In this document: piece after piece, positions 29,109-37,646 of the stretch | Layout: each line of letters begins with the position of its first letter | Position numbering within the stretch: position 1 is the first letter of the stretch | Source: a virus | Direction: 5' to 3' (one strand) | IMG/VR virus record: IMGVR_UViG_3300034108_001117 | Coordinates: 1-38,184 of that record | Length of the DNA: 38,184 nucleotides | Made by a program: the position numbers and the translations under genes | The notes under the pieces: generated by a model | Seen by the model: only the letters and a program-made list of their open reading frames with translations | Told to the model about the DNA's origin: nothing | Databases searched by the model: none

Positions 29109-29946
29109 ACACCTCGGGACGAATAGCTCCGTTATTCGATTCCCAGACGTTCGTAGCAAGTGGCAACAGTGGGTACTACTCCGCAGCGACGTACACCACG
29201 ACAACCCACATTGCAATTGGAAACTCGAGAAGAAACACCTCGACCAAGCGAAAGAACGCGACGCGGTAATCATCGACAACGGCGATCTATTCTGCGCGAT
29301 GCAGGGCAAGTGGGACAAACGATCCTCAAAGGATTCGATACGACCTGAACACCAAAGCGGCAACTACCTCGATCGATTAGTCGAGACGGCAGCCGAGTTC
29401 TACAGACCCTACGCGAAACAATTCGTGATCCTAGGACGAGGCAACCACGAAACAGCCATCCGAGGGCGACACGAAACAGACCTAACCGATAGGCTTGCCA
29501 TCGAACTACGTCGCAGTGGTTCAGAATGCCTCGCCGGTGGCTATGGTGGATTCGTCCGGTTCATGTTCACCATCAACAAAACGAAACGCACGAGCCGAGT
29601 CCTATACCACTATCACGGTTCAGGTGGTGGTGGACCCGTCACACGCGGCACCATCCAGACCAATCGGATAGCGGTCTACACACCCGACGCCGATATTGTC
29701 CTCACAGGTCACACCCACGACTCGTGGATGCTGCCAATCCGCCGCCAACGCATCAACGACGCAGGCAACATCTACCACGACGAACAGTACCACGTCAGAT
29801 GCGCAGGCTACAAAGACGCATGGGGCGACGGTTCGAGCGGTTGGGAAGTAGAGCGAATGCTCGGCCCAAAACCACAAGACGCGGCATGGATTCGCTTCTA
29901 CTTTGAGAGCGACGCCATACACACAGAGATACTGCGAGCCACTTAA
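29098..29946 (+). CDS. Metallophosphoesterase (calcineurin-like)
   Basis: 282 residues. D31-V-H33, D60-N-G-D63, G114-x-GNHE118, H173 in HYHGSGGGG and G204-HTHD208 are all metal-binding motifs of the calcineurin-like phosphoesterase fold, in order. No export signal. It lies between small and large terminase and overlaps the HExxH gene by 11 nt. Substrate unknown; phosphoesterase genes inside packaging modules occur in some phages. The next ATG follows without a gap. Confidence 0.85.
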   Translation: MKIEHLGTNSSVIRFPDVRSKWQQWVLLRSDVHHDNPHCNWKLEKKHLDQAKERDAVIIDNGDLFCAMQGKWDKRSSKDSIRPEHQSGNYLDRLVETAAEFYRPYAKQFVILGRGNHETAIRGRHETDLTDRLAIELRRSGSECLAGGYGGFVRFMFTINKTKRTSRVLYHYHGSGGGGPVTRGTIQTNRIAVYTPDADIVLTGHTHDSWMLPIRRQRINDAGNIYHDEQYHVRCAGYKDAWGDGSSGWEVERMLGPKPQDAAWIRFYFESDAIHTEILRAT

Positions 29947-31734
29947 ATGGCCAAGCCCAACAGCACGAGACTAATCGAGCTGCGAGCAAAAGCCAGACGC
30001 GAGGGATGGGAACGATACATTCGCCAGGGATCAGGCGAGGAAGCAGACGAGCGAGCAATGCTCAACGGCTGTTGGTTCGAACCTCACCGCGCGGACCACT
30101 GGCTAGAATTCGCTGACCGATTCGGAACACTCACCGAAGGACCGTGGGCAGGCAAGCCATTTCGGTTACTCCCTTGGCAAGTGGCCGACACTTCGAGGCT
30201 ATTTGGTTGGGTGCGACACTCGAAAGAGTGGGGCTATCCTGTTCGACGGTTCCGAATGTGGTACGAGGAAGTACCCAAAAAGAACGGCAAGACGCCGCTT
30301 CTTTCGCTCCTGGGCAACTACTTGTTATTCGGTGACTCGGTTGGGCCGGACGGAAAGCCGCGACAGATCAACCTATACCTCGCCGCAACGACCCGCAAGC
30401 AAGCGGAACGGTGCCTAACGCACGCAATCCGACAGATCAGAAACAATGAAGAACTAGACAAACTAGCCAAGATTCGAAAACTCGAGGGGTTTCATCAGGT
30501 CCAATACCTCGACAACGAATGGCACGTAGTCGCAGCCGATCCCGAATCCGCCGATGGTGTGAATGGTCATTGCCTCGCTGACGAGTTCCATCGCTGGAAA
30601 GGCTTCGAGTTCTACAACGCACTCAAATGGATGTTGGCCTCGCAACCCGAGGGAGTCTTCGCAGCGATCACCACCGCAGGCGAAGAAGGCGAGAACGTTT
30701 GCAAGTACACACACGACCACGCGCTCGCAGTCAATGCCGGCAGAACGATCGACGAAACATTCGTAGGCACCATCTACGGACCAGACCGAGACGACGACCC
30801 GCACGACGATGCGACCTGGCACAAATGCAACCCATCACTCGGTAGCGATCCATCAAGCCCGATTAAACTATCCACGTTCCGACAAGACTACGAAGCAGCC
30901 AAAGCAGACCCGACACAATGGCCGAGCTTCATGCGACTTCGGCTAGGTTACTGGATAGCCTCGACCAACAGTTGGATTGATACGGCCGCACCGCACGGGA
31001 TCAGCGATTGGGACGCAGGGCCGACCGAACGAGCCAATGCAAAAGAACGAATCGATTGCTACGAGAACTTCGACGAAGAACAACTCGCGAACATCGCAAC
31101 GAACGCCAAAAACATTACCCTCGCATTTGACCTTGCTTCGGTGCGCGATACCGTCGCAGCATCGTTGACGATCGAAGACGAACAATCGATCTGTTGGAAT
31201 AGGACTTGGTTTTGGTTACCAGAGGCCGAAGCGATCCGACAGCAAAAACGGATCAGCTATCGACGATGGGCCGAGGATGGATGGATCACACTCCAACCCG
31301 GCGATGTGATCGACTATCGAAAACTGCTAAACGATCTAGTGATGATCTGCACACGGTTCAACGTGCCGCGGTTCTACTACGATCCGCAGTTCCAGGCCGA
31401 ATGGCTAACGCAGGAACTAGAGCTCGCAACCGGAGCCGAGCGCGTTCAGTTCCCGCAAACGATTATGCACTATGGCCCAGTCGTCAAAGACTGCGAGAGA
31501 CGGATCATATCGCACACGATACGGCACAACGGAAACCCTGTCCTAACCTGGCAGATGATAAACGCAGTCGCTCGCACCAACGCGAACGGCGACAAGCGTT
31601 TGGTTAAACAAAACAAAGGCGAATTCAAGAAAGTCGACGGCGCACAAGCACTCGTGATGAGTCTCCACGATTCGCTAGCAGCACAGAACGACGATTCAAG
31701 CTACTACGACAACAACGATTTCGAAGTGATCTAA
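29947..31734 (+). CDS. terL: Terminase large subunit
   Basis: 595 residues. PFRLLPWQVADTSRLFGWV and YEEVPKKNGKTPLLSLLGNY hold the adenine and Walker A-like motif (VPKKNGKT, 109-116), then CLADEFH (209-215) with Walker B acidic D212-E213, and the coupling ITTAGEEGEN. The C-terminal nuclease carries AFDLASVRDTVA (D395), a mid-domain FYYDPQFQAEW and the final DGAQALVMSLHDSLA. This is the HK97 gp2 / YmfN-type terminase, consistent with the HNH and P27 partners. Full length. Confidence 0.95.
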   Translation: MAKPNSTRLIELRAKARREGWERYIRQGSGEEADERAMLNGCWFEPHRADHWLEFADRFGTLTEGPWAGKPFRLLPWQVADTSRLFGWVRHSKEWGYPVRRFRMWYEEVPKKNGKTPLLSLLGNYLLFGDSVGPDGKPRQINLYLAATTRKQAERCLTHAIRQIRNNEELDKLAKIRKLEGFHQVQYLDNEWHVVAADPESADGVNGHCLADEFHRWKGFEFYNALKWMLASQPEGVFAAITTAGEEGENVCKYTHDHALAVNAGRTIDETFVGTIYGPDRDDDPHDDATWHKCNPSLGSDPSSPIKLSTFRQDYEAAKADPTQWPSFMRLRLGYWIASTNSWIDTAAPHGISDWDAGPTERANAKERIDCYENFDEEQLANIATNAKNITLAFDLASVRDTVAASLTIEDEQSICWNRTWFWLPEAEAIRQQKRISYRRWAEDGWITLQPGDVIDYRKLLNDLVMICTRFNVPRFYYDPQFQAEWLTQELELATGAERVQFPQTIMHYGPVVKDCERRIISHTIRHNGNPVLTWQMINAVARTNANGDKRLVKQNKGEFKKVDGAQALVMSLHDSLAAQNDDSSYYDNNDFEVI

Positions 31735-31736
31735 AC

Positions 31737-31958
31737 ATGCTTCCATCCTGGTTAGCCACCCTACTTTCAATATTCACTTCCTCCGCGCTCAAAGTCATGT
31801 TCGACATCATCACCACTCGCAAGGCTGCACTACTGTTTGGGGTCGCTTGCCTCGTCGTCGGTGCATTGGGTGGATGGGAAACGCTCATTCTAATCGGAGC
31901 GGGGGCAATTGTTTGGGTGACTTACGCAGAATCCCGAGACGATAAACAGGGCAAATAG
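31737..31958 (+). CDS. Small membrane protein between terminase and portal
   Basis: 73 residues with one or two membrane helices: WLATLLSIFTSSALKVMF, then LLFGVACLVVGALGGWETLI and VWVTYA, with a charged C-terminus (ESRDDKQGK). It shares a G with the portal start (TAGTG). Small size, hydrophobic helices and basic/acidic tail fit a holin, but the location is odd for one. I keep it as unknown membrane protein. Confidence 0.6.
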   Translation: MLPSWLATLLSIFTSSALKVMFDIITTRKAALLFGVACLVVGALGGWETLILIGAGAIVWVTYAESRDDKQGK

Positions 31959-33568
31959 TGGCGAAGAAATTTTCAAATCTCTGGGGATTGATCGCGAATA
32001 GATCGATCAACGATCCCACAAAACCTCTGACCGTCGCGGATGTCCTTGACTACGTAGGGGATAGCTTCTCCACCGACACAGGCCAAACGGTCAACGCTGG
32101 GAAGGTGATCGGCTACGCGCCACTTTTCCAAGCGGTCTCGATGATCTCGGGCGATTGTGCCAAGCTACCTCTGAACGTCTACCGAAAGACCGACCGAGGA
32201 CGCAGCGTCGAGACATCGCACCCAGTCCAACGCGTCATCCACCGTAGTGCGATGACGAATATCGAAATCAACGGGTACAAATTTTGGCGTCGATACTTTA
32301 CCAGCGCCCTACTTTGGGGAAATGCTTGGGCATACATCGACCGTAACAACCGAGGGGAGGTGATCGGACTCTACCAACTATTACCAGACCGAACATGGAT
32401 GAAGCGCGTGAACGGGAAGTTGGTTTGCGAGACAGAAACCACGGCGGGAGTGTTCACGATGAACGCTTCCGAGGTGTTGCATATCGAAGGGCTCTCTATC
32501 GATAACCTCGAGGGAGCCAACATGATTCAGGCATTTCGCAACGACTTTGCAACCGCGCTCGCGGCAAAACAATTCCAAGCGAAATTCTTTCAATCAAACA
32601 TGAGCGCGGGTGGTATTCTTCAAGCTCCACCCGAGCTCGCCAAGAACCGGCCTGAAGTTTTACGCAAAGCCGAAGAGGCTATAAATACGAAGTTCTCAGG
32701 TTCCGCCAACGCATTCAAAACGATCGTGCTCCGCGACGGGTTCAAATGGATCGCAACCCAGATCGATCCGCAGAAAGCCCAATTCACCGAGACAGTCGAA
32801 GAGGCCGCGCGGAACGTTGCACGAATGTACAACCTCAGCCCATCACGCCTGGGGCTCAAGGATTCGCAATCGTACAACTCCGAAGAGATGGCGCGCCGCG
32901 ACTACTACGACGGAGCCCTCTCGCACTGGTTGATAGCCAATCAATGCGAATGCACAACAAAACTCCTAAGCCCAGCCGAACGCGACGCCGGGCTCTATAT
33001 CGAAAACAATATCAACGCACTCCTATGGGCCGACGCGAAAACCCGATCTGACATCGCCATAGCAGGCATCAACGCAGGCCGTTTTAGTCCGAACGAAACC
33101 CGAGGTTGGGAGAACCTAGACGCCTACGAAGGCGGCGACGAATTCTACACCCCGCTCAACATGCAAACCGTAAGTGGGATAGGCTTCCAGCCTGTCGAAG
33201 AGGATGAGTCTGAAGCATCAGAACAAGAAGACCCAGCCGACGAAGAACCACAACGAAGCACCAATCACCAATCACCAACCACCAAACAAGCATACCGCAC
33301 ACTCCTAACCGAAGCATTCGAGCGAGCCATGAACCGCGCTTGCATAAAAGCCGACCGCAACAAACCGATCGCAGACGACCGCGACGGCATCATTGCCATC
33401 GTCGACGGCACATTGAATAGCGTCGGGATTCTCCTCGGAAAAGACACCACCAGCACCGCGTCCAGTTGGTTTGACTCGCTCATCGGCATTGACGCATCAA
33501 GCCTCCGCGCCACTGCCGAAGCGAGCAGCCAACAGATAATCGATACACTTCTATCGGATACCGAGTAG
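31958..33568 (+). CDS. Portal protein, HK97 family
   Basis: 536 residues from a GTG. YAPLFQAVSMISGDCAKLPL, PVQRVIHRSAMTNIEINGYK, LWGNAWAYIDRN, LQAPPELAKN, VEEAARNVARMYNLSPSRLG and NSEEMARRDYYDGALSHWL follow the phage portal family in order. The portal forms the DNA gate at one head vertex. After the conserved part, residues 404-440 are a low-complexity acidic linker. A family A repeat is translated in frame inside it (33174-33196, VSGIGFQPV). A helical C-terminal extension (AYRTLLTEAFERAMNRACIK) follows. That makes it somewhat longer than many relatives. Confidence 0.93.
   Translation: MAKKFSNLWGLIANRSINDPTKPLTVADVLDYVGDSFSTDTGQTVNAGKVIGYAPLFQAVSMISGDCAKLPLNVYRKTDRGRSVETSHPVQRVIHRSAMTNIEINGYKFWRRYFTSALLWGNAWAYIDRNNRGEVIGLYQLLPDRTWMKRVNGKLVCETETTAGVFTMNASEVLHIEGLSIDNLEGANMIQAFRNDFATALAAKQFQAKFFQSNMSAGGILQAPPELAKNRPEVLRKAEEAINTKFSGSANAFKTIVLRDGFKWIATQIDPQKAQFTETVEEAARNVARMYNLSPSRLGLKDSQSYNSEEMARRDYYDGALSHWLIANQCECTTKLLSPAERDAGLYIENNINALLWADAKTRSDIAIAGINAGRFSPNETRGWENLDAYEGGDEFYTPLNMQTVSGIGFQPVEEDESEASEQEDPADEEPQRSTNHQSPTTKQAYRTLLTEAFERAMNRACIKADRNKPIADDRDGIIAIVDGTLNSVGILLGKDTTSTASSWFDSLIGIDASSLRATAEASSQQIIDTLLSDTE
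33174..33196 (+). repeat. Family A repeat inside the portal gene
   Basis: GTGGGATAGGCTTCCAGCCT plus GTC, read in frame as (V)SGIGFQPV. The frame used skips the TAG that acts as a stop in other copies. It lies between the portal core and the C-terminal extension, where an insertion does little harm. Confidence 0.85.
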
Positions 33569-33570
33569 TC

Positions 33571-34248
33571 ATGACACGCCCAATCCATCGCCGCTTCGCC
33601 ACGCTCCACGCATCGAACGCCACAAGCCGATTAATAGTACAGCAACGCAACGCCACCAACACCAGCCGCGTCATCCGTGGCTATGGTGCTGTGTACTACG
33701 ACCAACGCGAAAAGGGTTCCGAGTATTGGCTCTGGGACGATATCGTCGAACGCATCAAACCCGGTGCATTCGATCGAATCCTCGCCGAGAATCAAGACGT
33801 CCGAGCCCTCTTTAACCACGACCCAAACCAAGTGCTAGGGCGAACCGTCTCAGGTACGCTTCGACTCTCCTCGGATGCGGTCGGGCTTTACTACGAGGCC
33901 GACGAATCCCCGAACGATCCGACATGGTTAAGCGTCGCAGAAAAGATCAATCGAGGCGATGTCTCAGGCAGTTCGTTCGGATTCATTCCGTCCATCACGC
34001 AATGGGAATCTGTCAAGGAAGAGAACCGATCCTACGAAGTTCGATGGATAGTCGAGATGAGTATGGTTTTCGACGTTGGCCCGGTCACCTACCCAGCCTA
34101 CGAGAGTGCCTCCTCATCCCGATCCATCAGCCCCGACGAACGCACGCAGCTCCTAACAGAACGCAACGCATTCTATCGCAACCGCGATTCCTCTTCCGTC
34201 GAGGTGCGATTGAAAACACTGAAAACTAACGGGGTGCATGTTGCGTAG
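33571..34248 (+). CDS. Prohead protease, HK97 family
   Basis: 225 residues. RGYGAVYYDQREKG, ERIKPGAFDRIL, ALFNHDPNQVLGRT with catalytic H83, and VSGSSFGF with S134/S135 are the motifs of caudoviral prohead proteases, herpesvirus-assemblin-like Ser-His enzymes that cut the capsid delta domain. Portal then protease is canonical; the expected capsid gene does not follow but lies 7 kb further along the circle. It overlaps the tailspike gene by 11 nt. Confidence 0.92.
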   Translation: MTRPIHRRFATLHASNATSRLIVQQRNATNTSRVIRGYGAVYYDQREKGSEYWLWDDIVERIKPGAFDRILAENQDVRALFNHDPNQVLGRTVSGTLRLSSDAVGLYYEADESPNDPTWLSVAEKINRGDVSGSSFGFIPSITQWESVKEENRSYEVRWIVEMSMVFDVGPVTYPAYESASSSRSISPDERTQLLTERNAFYRNRDSSSVEVRLKTLKTNGVHVA

Positions 34249-36460
34249 TATCTTCGTTTCTGACACGGATGGCTTATTGTCTTTCGCGCGTAATCAAACT
34301 CTGACCGCACCGCAGAAGACGCAAGCAAAACACAATATAGGCATACCGGAAACTTCCTTATCGGGCTTCACTTGGATTGTCGGCCCATCGTCCGGTCTGG
34401 TTATGCAAGTGACCGGAAATCGAAACATTATTCTGCACGGAGGAGAAGGCCAAGTATCTATCAGGGGTGGGGCGGGAGGGTGGATTACTGGACTTCAGTT
34501 TCGAGGGAATAACGAAACAGTTCTAGGTTGGTTTGGAGCTACTGGGAATGCTTCTGACCTAAACAGCTTGTTTGTCGGAAAATCTTGGGACGATTCAATA
34601 GTCGATTACTATATCACCCATGCGACTCTGCCCGGCAACTCTACCGTTCACAATGGGCCAGTTTATTTCGACGATGACAAATCGGCGTCTTCTGGGATTC
34701 CGATAACGCTAAAAGCGTTTGGGGCAGTCGGTGACGGGACTACGGATGACACAGCAGCGGTGGTGGCATTCTTTGCCGAGGCAGCTTCTACAGGTCGGTC
34801 TTGGTATGTAAACCCAGGAACTTACCTAGTAAACCATAACGCTGCGATTACTATCAAGACAAGTGGCTCATGCGACGGACTGTTTAAGATACCAAAAGCA
34901 AACACTACTTGCTGGTTCGAAGTAGCACGGGACGCAGCAGGATCGACACTATCGACATCTGGCTGGGGAGCTTTGACTAGAGGCAATACGACTGTCGGAG
35001 CCACAAACGCGGCAGGGAAATACCTTTTTGTTATTTCAACAGAAATCGTATCCAACCGCAATGGATATGTAACACCTTACTATAAGCAAGAATTTATTCG
35101 GTGCGACCAAAGCGGAAACATGACTTCAGCTCCGGTCAACACCTACGTTAGCTACGGAACTGTAACCGTAACGGCCCATACTCCTTCAGTACCGATTCAG
35201 ATTGACCGTTTTAGAGTTTTGCGATCAGGAGCGGGTCCTGTAGGTGCAAGAGGAAGTATTGTTGTCTTTCGTGACAACGTAACGATGAATCAAGCGGAAG
35301 TTCGAAACGAAACGCCATCGACTCCGTTAGACTTTGCAATTGAAGTCGGTTATTGTGCGGACGTGACGTTTAATCGTCCTGTTGTGTATGGATGCCAAAG
35401 TGCCGGTCTAGGTTACGGAATTATAGCTACGGCAACAATAGGGTTGACGATCAACGATGCCACGATGGTATCTTGCCGAAGAGGGATGTCGGGTGCTTAT
35501 AATGTTGACTTAACTATACACAGTGGAAACTGGCAAGATGGCATAGACGATCACTGGGGCAACCGAATGACTATCAATGATGCAAATATCTATTGCATCT
35601 CAAATGGTAGTGCTGTTTCGTATGCTGGATACGATATTTCCATTAACAACGTCGCCACGTTCGGAGGCAGAAACTTACTAGGAATCCGTATTGATACTCC
35701 GTCTCTAGGTGGAGTCGTGTCGATAAAAAATTCCAAGGTGCAATCAGCAGATGCCAGCACAAGCTACTATCTGTTTGGATTCACTTCGGACAATGGAACA
35801 GGAGCAATTTCGCCAGCCTTCACCGTCAAGCCTTTCTTGCCGGATGTGGTGGTCATCGAAGACGCTCAACTCAACGTTGCTGTGGCATACGCAACGATAG
35901 CTAGACTAGGCACGTTGGCAGCGCCGCATACAAACTGGGGATCGGTTGTGGTGCGAGGGAATATCATCTCTAACGTGATGGTGTTTGGCATCTTGGCGGA
36001 CAAGAACTCGACCTACCAAGAAGATAGAACAGCTACATTGCAAGTAGACGAGTTAGATTGCTTAGCGGGTTCTGCGATCTACGTGAATGCCGCCGATGCT
36101 ACAGCGACGCGAGGGTATAAATGCCGAGTGAATAGAATCACGGGTGATGTGCGGTACTGCGGATTCGGAGTAAGTCAGATGGAAATCGCCAATAGCCGAA
36201 TTGCAAACATGACTCAAGATGCTGCGAACGCTTGGGGAAACACACTAACAACCGTGAGCGATTCAATCTTCACAGGCGGAGCAATTGGAGCTAACTTCCG
36301 TAACCTGGCGTTTTTCAATTGCACTTTCAATGGCACTATAACGCAGTTTCCTTACGATGGCGTCACGAACTATGCAACGCTAATCGGCAACACTAGAACC
36401 GTAGCACAGGCCAACATGCCAACGGACATTCGGACCAACATTGTTTCACCATATTTGTAA
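34238..36460 (+). CDS. Tailspike-like protein with pectate-lyase-type beta-helix
   Basis: 740 residues. The N-terminus has LTAPQKTQAKHNIGI, a fibre attachment-type motif, then a small domain with SIRGGAGGWITGLQFRG. At 160-175 AFGAVGDGTTDDTAAV is the start signature of pectate lyase-superfamily beta-helices in tailspikes. The following 400 residues show short repeated strands (ITINDATMVSCRRGMSG, LTIHSGNWQDGIDDHWGNR, ISINNVATFGGRNLLG) as in a right-handed beta-helix. It probably binds or cleaves a surface glycan. Codon use is more AT-rich than in the protease gene it overlaps, consistent with exchange of the receptor-binding part. Confidence 0.85.
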   Translation: MLRSIFVSDTDGLLSFARNQTLTAPQKTQAKHNIGIPETSLSGFTWIVGPSSGLVMQVTGNRNIILHGGEGQVSIRGGAGGWITGLQFRGNNETVLGWFGATGNASDLNSLFVGKSWDDSIVDYYITHATLPGNSTVHNGPVYFDDDKSASSGIPITLKAFGAVGDGTTDDTAAVVAFFAEAASTGRSWYVNPGTYLVNHNAAITIKTSGSCDGLFKIPKANTTCWFEVARDAAGSTLSTSGWGALTRGNTTVGATNAAGKYLFVISTEIVSNRNGYVTPYYKQEFIRCDQSGNMTSAPVNTYVSYGTVTVTAHTPSVPIQIDRFRVLRSGAGPVGARGSIVVFRDNVTMNQAEVRNETPSTPLDFAIEVGYCADVTFNRPVVYGCQSAGLGYGIIATATIGLTINDATMVSCRRGMSGAYNVDLTIHSGNWQDGIDDHWGNRMTINDANIYCISNGSAVSYAGYDISINNVATFGGRNLLGIRIDTPSLGGVVSIKNSKVQSADASTSYYLFGFTSDNGTGAISPAFTVKPFLPDVVVIEDAQLNVAVAYATIARLGTLAAPHTNWGSVVVRGNIISNVMVFGILADKNSTYQEDRTATLQVDELDCLAGSAIYVNAADATATRGYKCRVNRITGDVRYCGFGVSQMEIANSRIANMTQDAANAWGNTLTTVSDSIFTGGAIGANFRNLAFFNCTFNGTITQFPYDGVTNYATLIGNTRTVAQANMPTDIRTNIVSPYL

Positions 36461-36463
36461 CCG

Positions 36464-37216
36464 ATGCCAACAGTAACCTATACAAACAGCATACCCGGAA
36501 CGATCATCGATTGTTTCCCGCTATCCGCTGCGCTCGTCGACTGGGCGACGCTCAAGGTCCGTCTAACCGAAGGGACCGGCGCGAACGTTGGTAGGTGGAC
36601 CGGCAATCTAGGATACGGTAACTGGGCAGTGTTCGAGGGCGGATCGACTCCAGCGAACTTTGCCGCAAGTGTTGGGACGTTCTACGTCGAAAACCCTGGC
36701 GTGAGTCTCGCATCTTCCGACGACTCCGACGCAGACGAACTAGTCGCGGCGATCGATAACGATTTTGAGTTTTCGCGAACCATTCTAAACTTGAACGGCG
36801 ATCCGATCGCACTTCCTGCGTGCTACTTCGTTCTATGCGATGAAAACCAAAAGCTGATCCAAACACTCTCCCCAACCATCTCGGGCGGCAATTTCTCCGT
36901 GACGGTCCCTCGAGTCTACACACTTCGAGAACGTACCGTCTATTGGTCTCTACGCGCTACGTCTGATGCGAATACGCGATACGACAGCGGCCGGATCCGT
37001 TTCGATTACGCCGCATCCGAAACCGCCCCCCAAGGCCCAGTGAGCTCGACCTACGTACCACGCTGGGGAGTCCCTTTAGGTGGATCTGCAAACCAAATCT
37101 TGACAAAAGTCGATAGCGTAGATTTTAACACGCGATGGGGCGCACGAATCACATCCGGCACGGCTCCACCATCAGGCGGCGACGACGGCGACATCTATTT
37201 ACAACACTCCCCCTAA
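36464..37216 (+). CDS. Baseplate/fibre protein with modular C-terminal tip
   Basis: 250 residues. N-terminal beta domain (VTYTNSIPGTIIDCFPLSAA, WATLKVRLTEGTGANV), a central beta domain (DPIALPACYFVLCDENQKLI, TLSPTISGGNFSVTVPRVYT), and a C-terminal module GVPLGGSANQILTKVDSVDF followed by TSGTAPPSGGDDGDIYLQ. That last module (g.gqvL.k.s..df.t.W ... g.P....GdiYl) is a common tip of phage fibres and short tail proteins. Starts just after the spike stop. Structural role inferred. Confidence 0.6.
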   Translation: MPTVTYTNSIPGTIIDCFPLSAALVDWATLKVRLTEGTGANVGRWTGNLGYGNWAVFEGGSTPANFAASVGTFYVENPGVSLASSDDSDADELVAAIDNDFEFSRTILNLNGDPIALPACYFVLCDENQKLIQTLSPTISGGNFSVTVPRVYTLRERTVYWSLRATSDANTRYDSGRIRFDYAASETAPQGPVSSTYVPRWGVPLGGSANQILTKVDSVDFNTRWGARITSGTAPPSGGDDGDIYLQHSP

Positions 37217-37227
37217 AGGAAAAAAGA

Positions 37228-37644
37228 ATGGCGATTCAATTTAATGTTGCGACACGCAACGCAAGGCTTGACACAATCGAATCGACGAACGGTACGTCCT
37301 GTTCGCTGGAAATTCGAAGTGGAACGAAACCTGGTACTTGTGCTACTGCGACTTCAGGTGGTGCGGTACTTGCAACGATCGATCTTCCATCAAACTGGAT
37401 GGACCCCGCCAATGCCGGTGCGAAAGCTATTGCAGGCACTTGGCAAGATTTGTCGGCAGATTCTACTGGAACAGCATCGTTCTTTCGTGTTTACAACTCG
37501 CAGTCAACCAAGAACGAAACGACTTGCTTCCTCCAAGGTGACGTAGCAGTGTCGGGAAGTGATATGAACGTTTCTTCTGTATCTTTCACGACAGGTCAAT
37601 CGTTCACGGTCAATACGTTTACCCTGACAGACGGCAACGCTTAA
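37228..37644 (+). CDS. Virion structural protein
   Basis: 138 residues from the ATG at 37228 with AAAGGA upstream; the frame is open 31 codons further, but that is the shadow of the previous gene. MAIQFNVATRNARLDTIEST, then LEIRSGTKPGTCATATSGGA, LATIDLPSNWMDPA, GTASFFRVYNSQS, TCFLQGDVAVSGSDM follow a family I recall from many phage tails (N...RNarLdaIe...g.sa.L.i.sG..p). Function not known in detail; a small minor tail protein. Confidence 0.65.
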   Translation: MAIQFNVATRNARLDTIESTNGTSCSLEIRSGTKPGTCATATSGGAVLATIDLPSNWMDPANAGAKAIAGTWQDLSADSTGTASFFRVYNSQSTKNETTCFLQGDVAVSGSDMNVSSVSFTTGQSFTVNTFTLTDGNA

Positions 37645-37646
37645 AC

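Noticed and set aside
31737-31958. Holin
   Set aside because: Size and membrane helices fit, but it lies between terminase and portal and no endolysin is nearby, so the function was left open.
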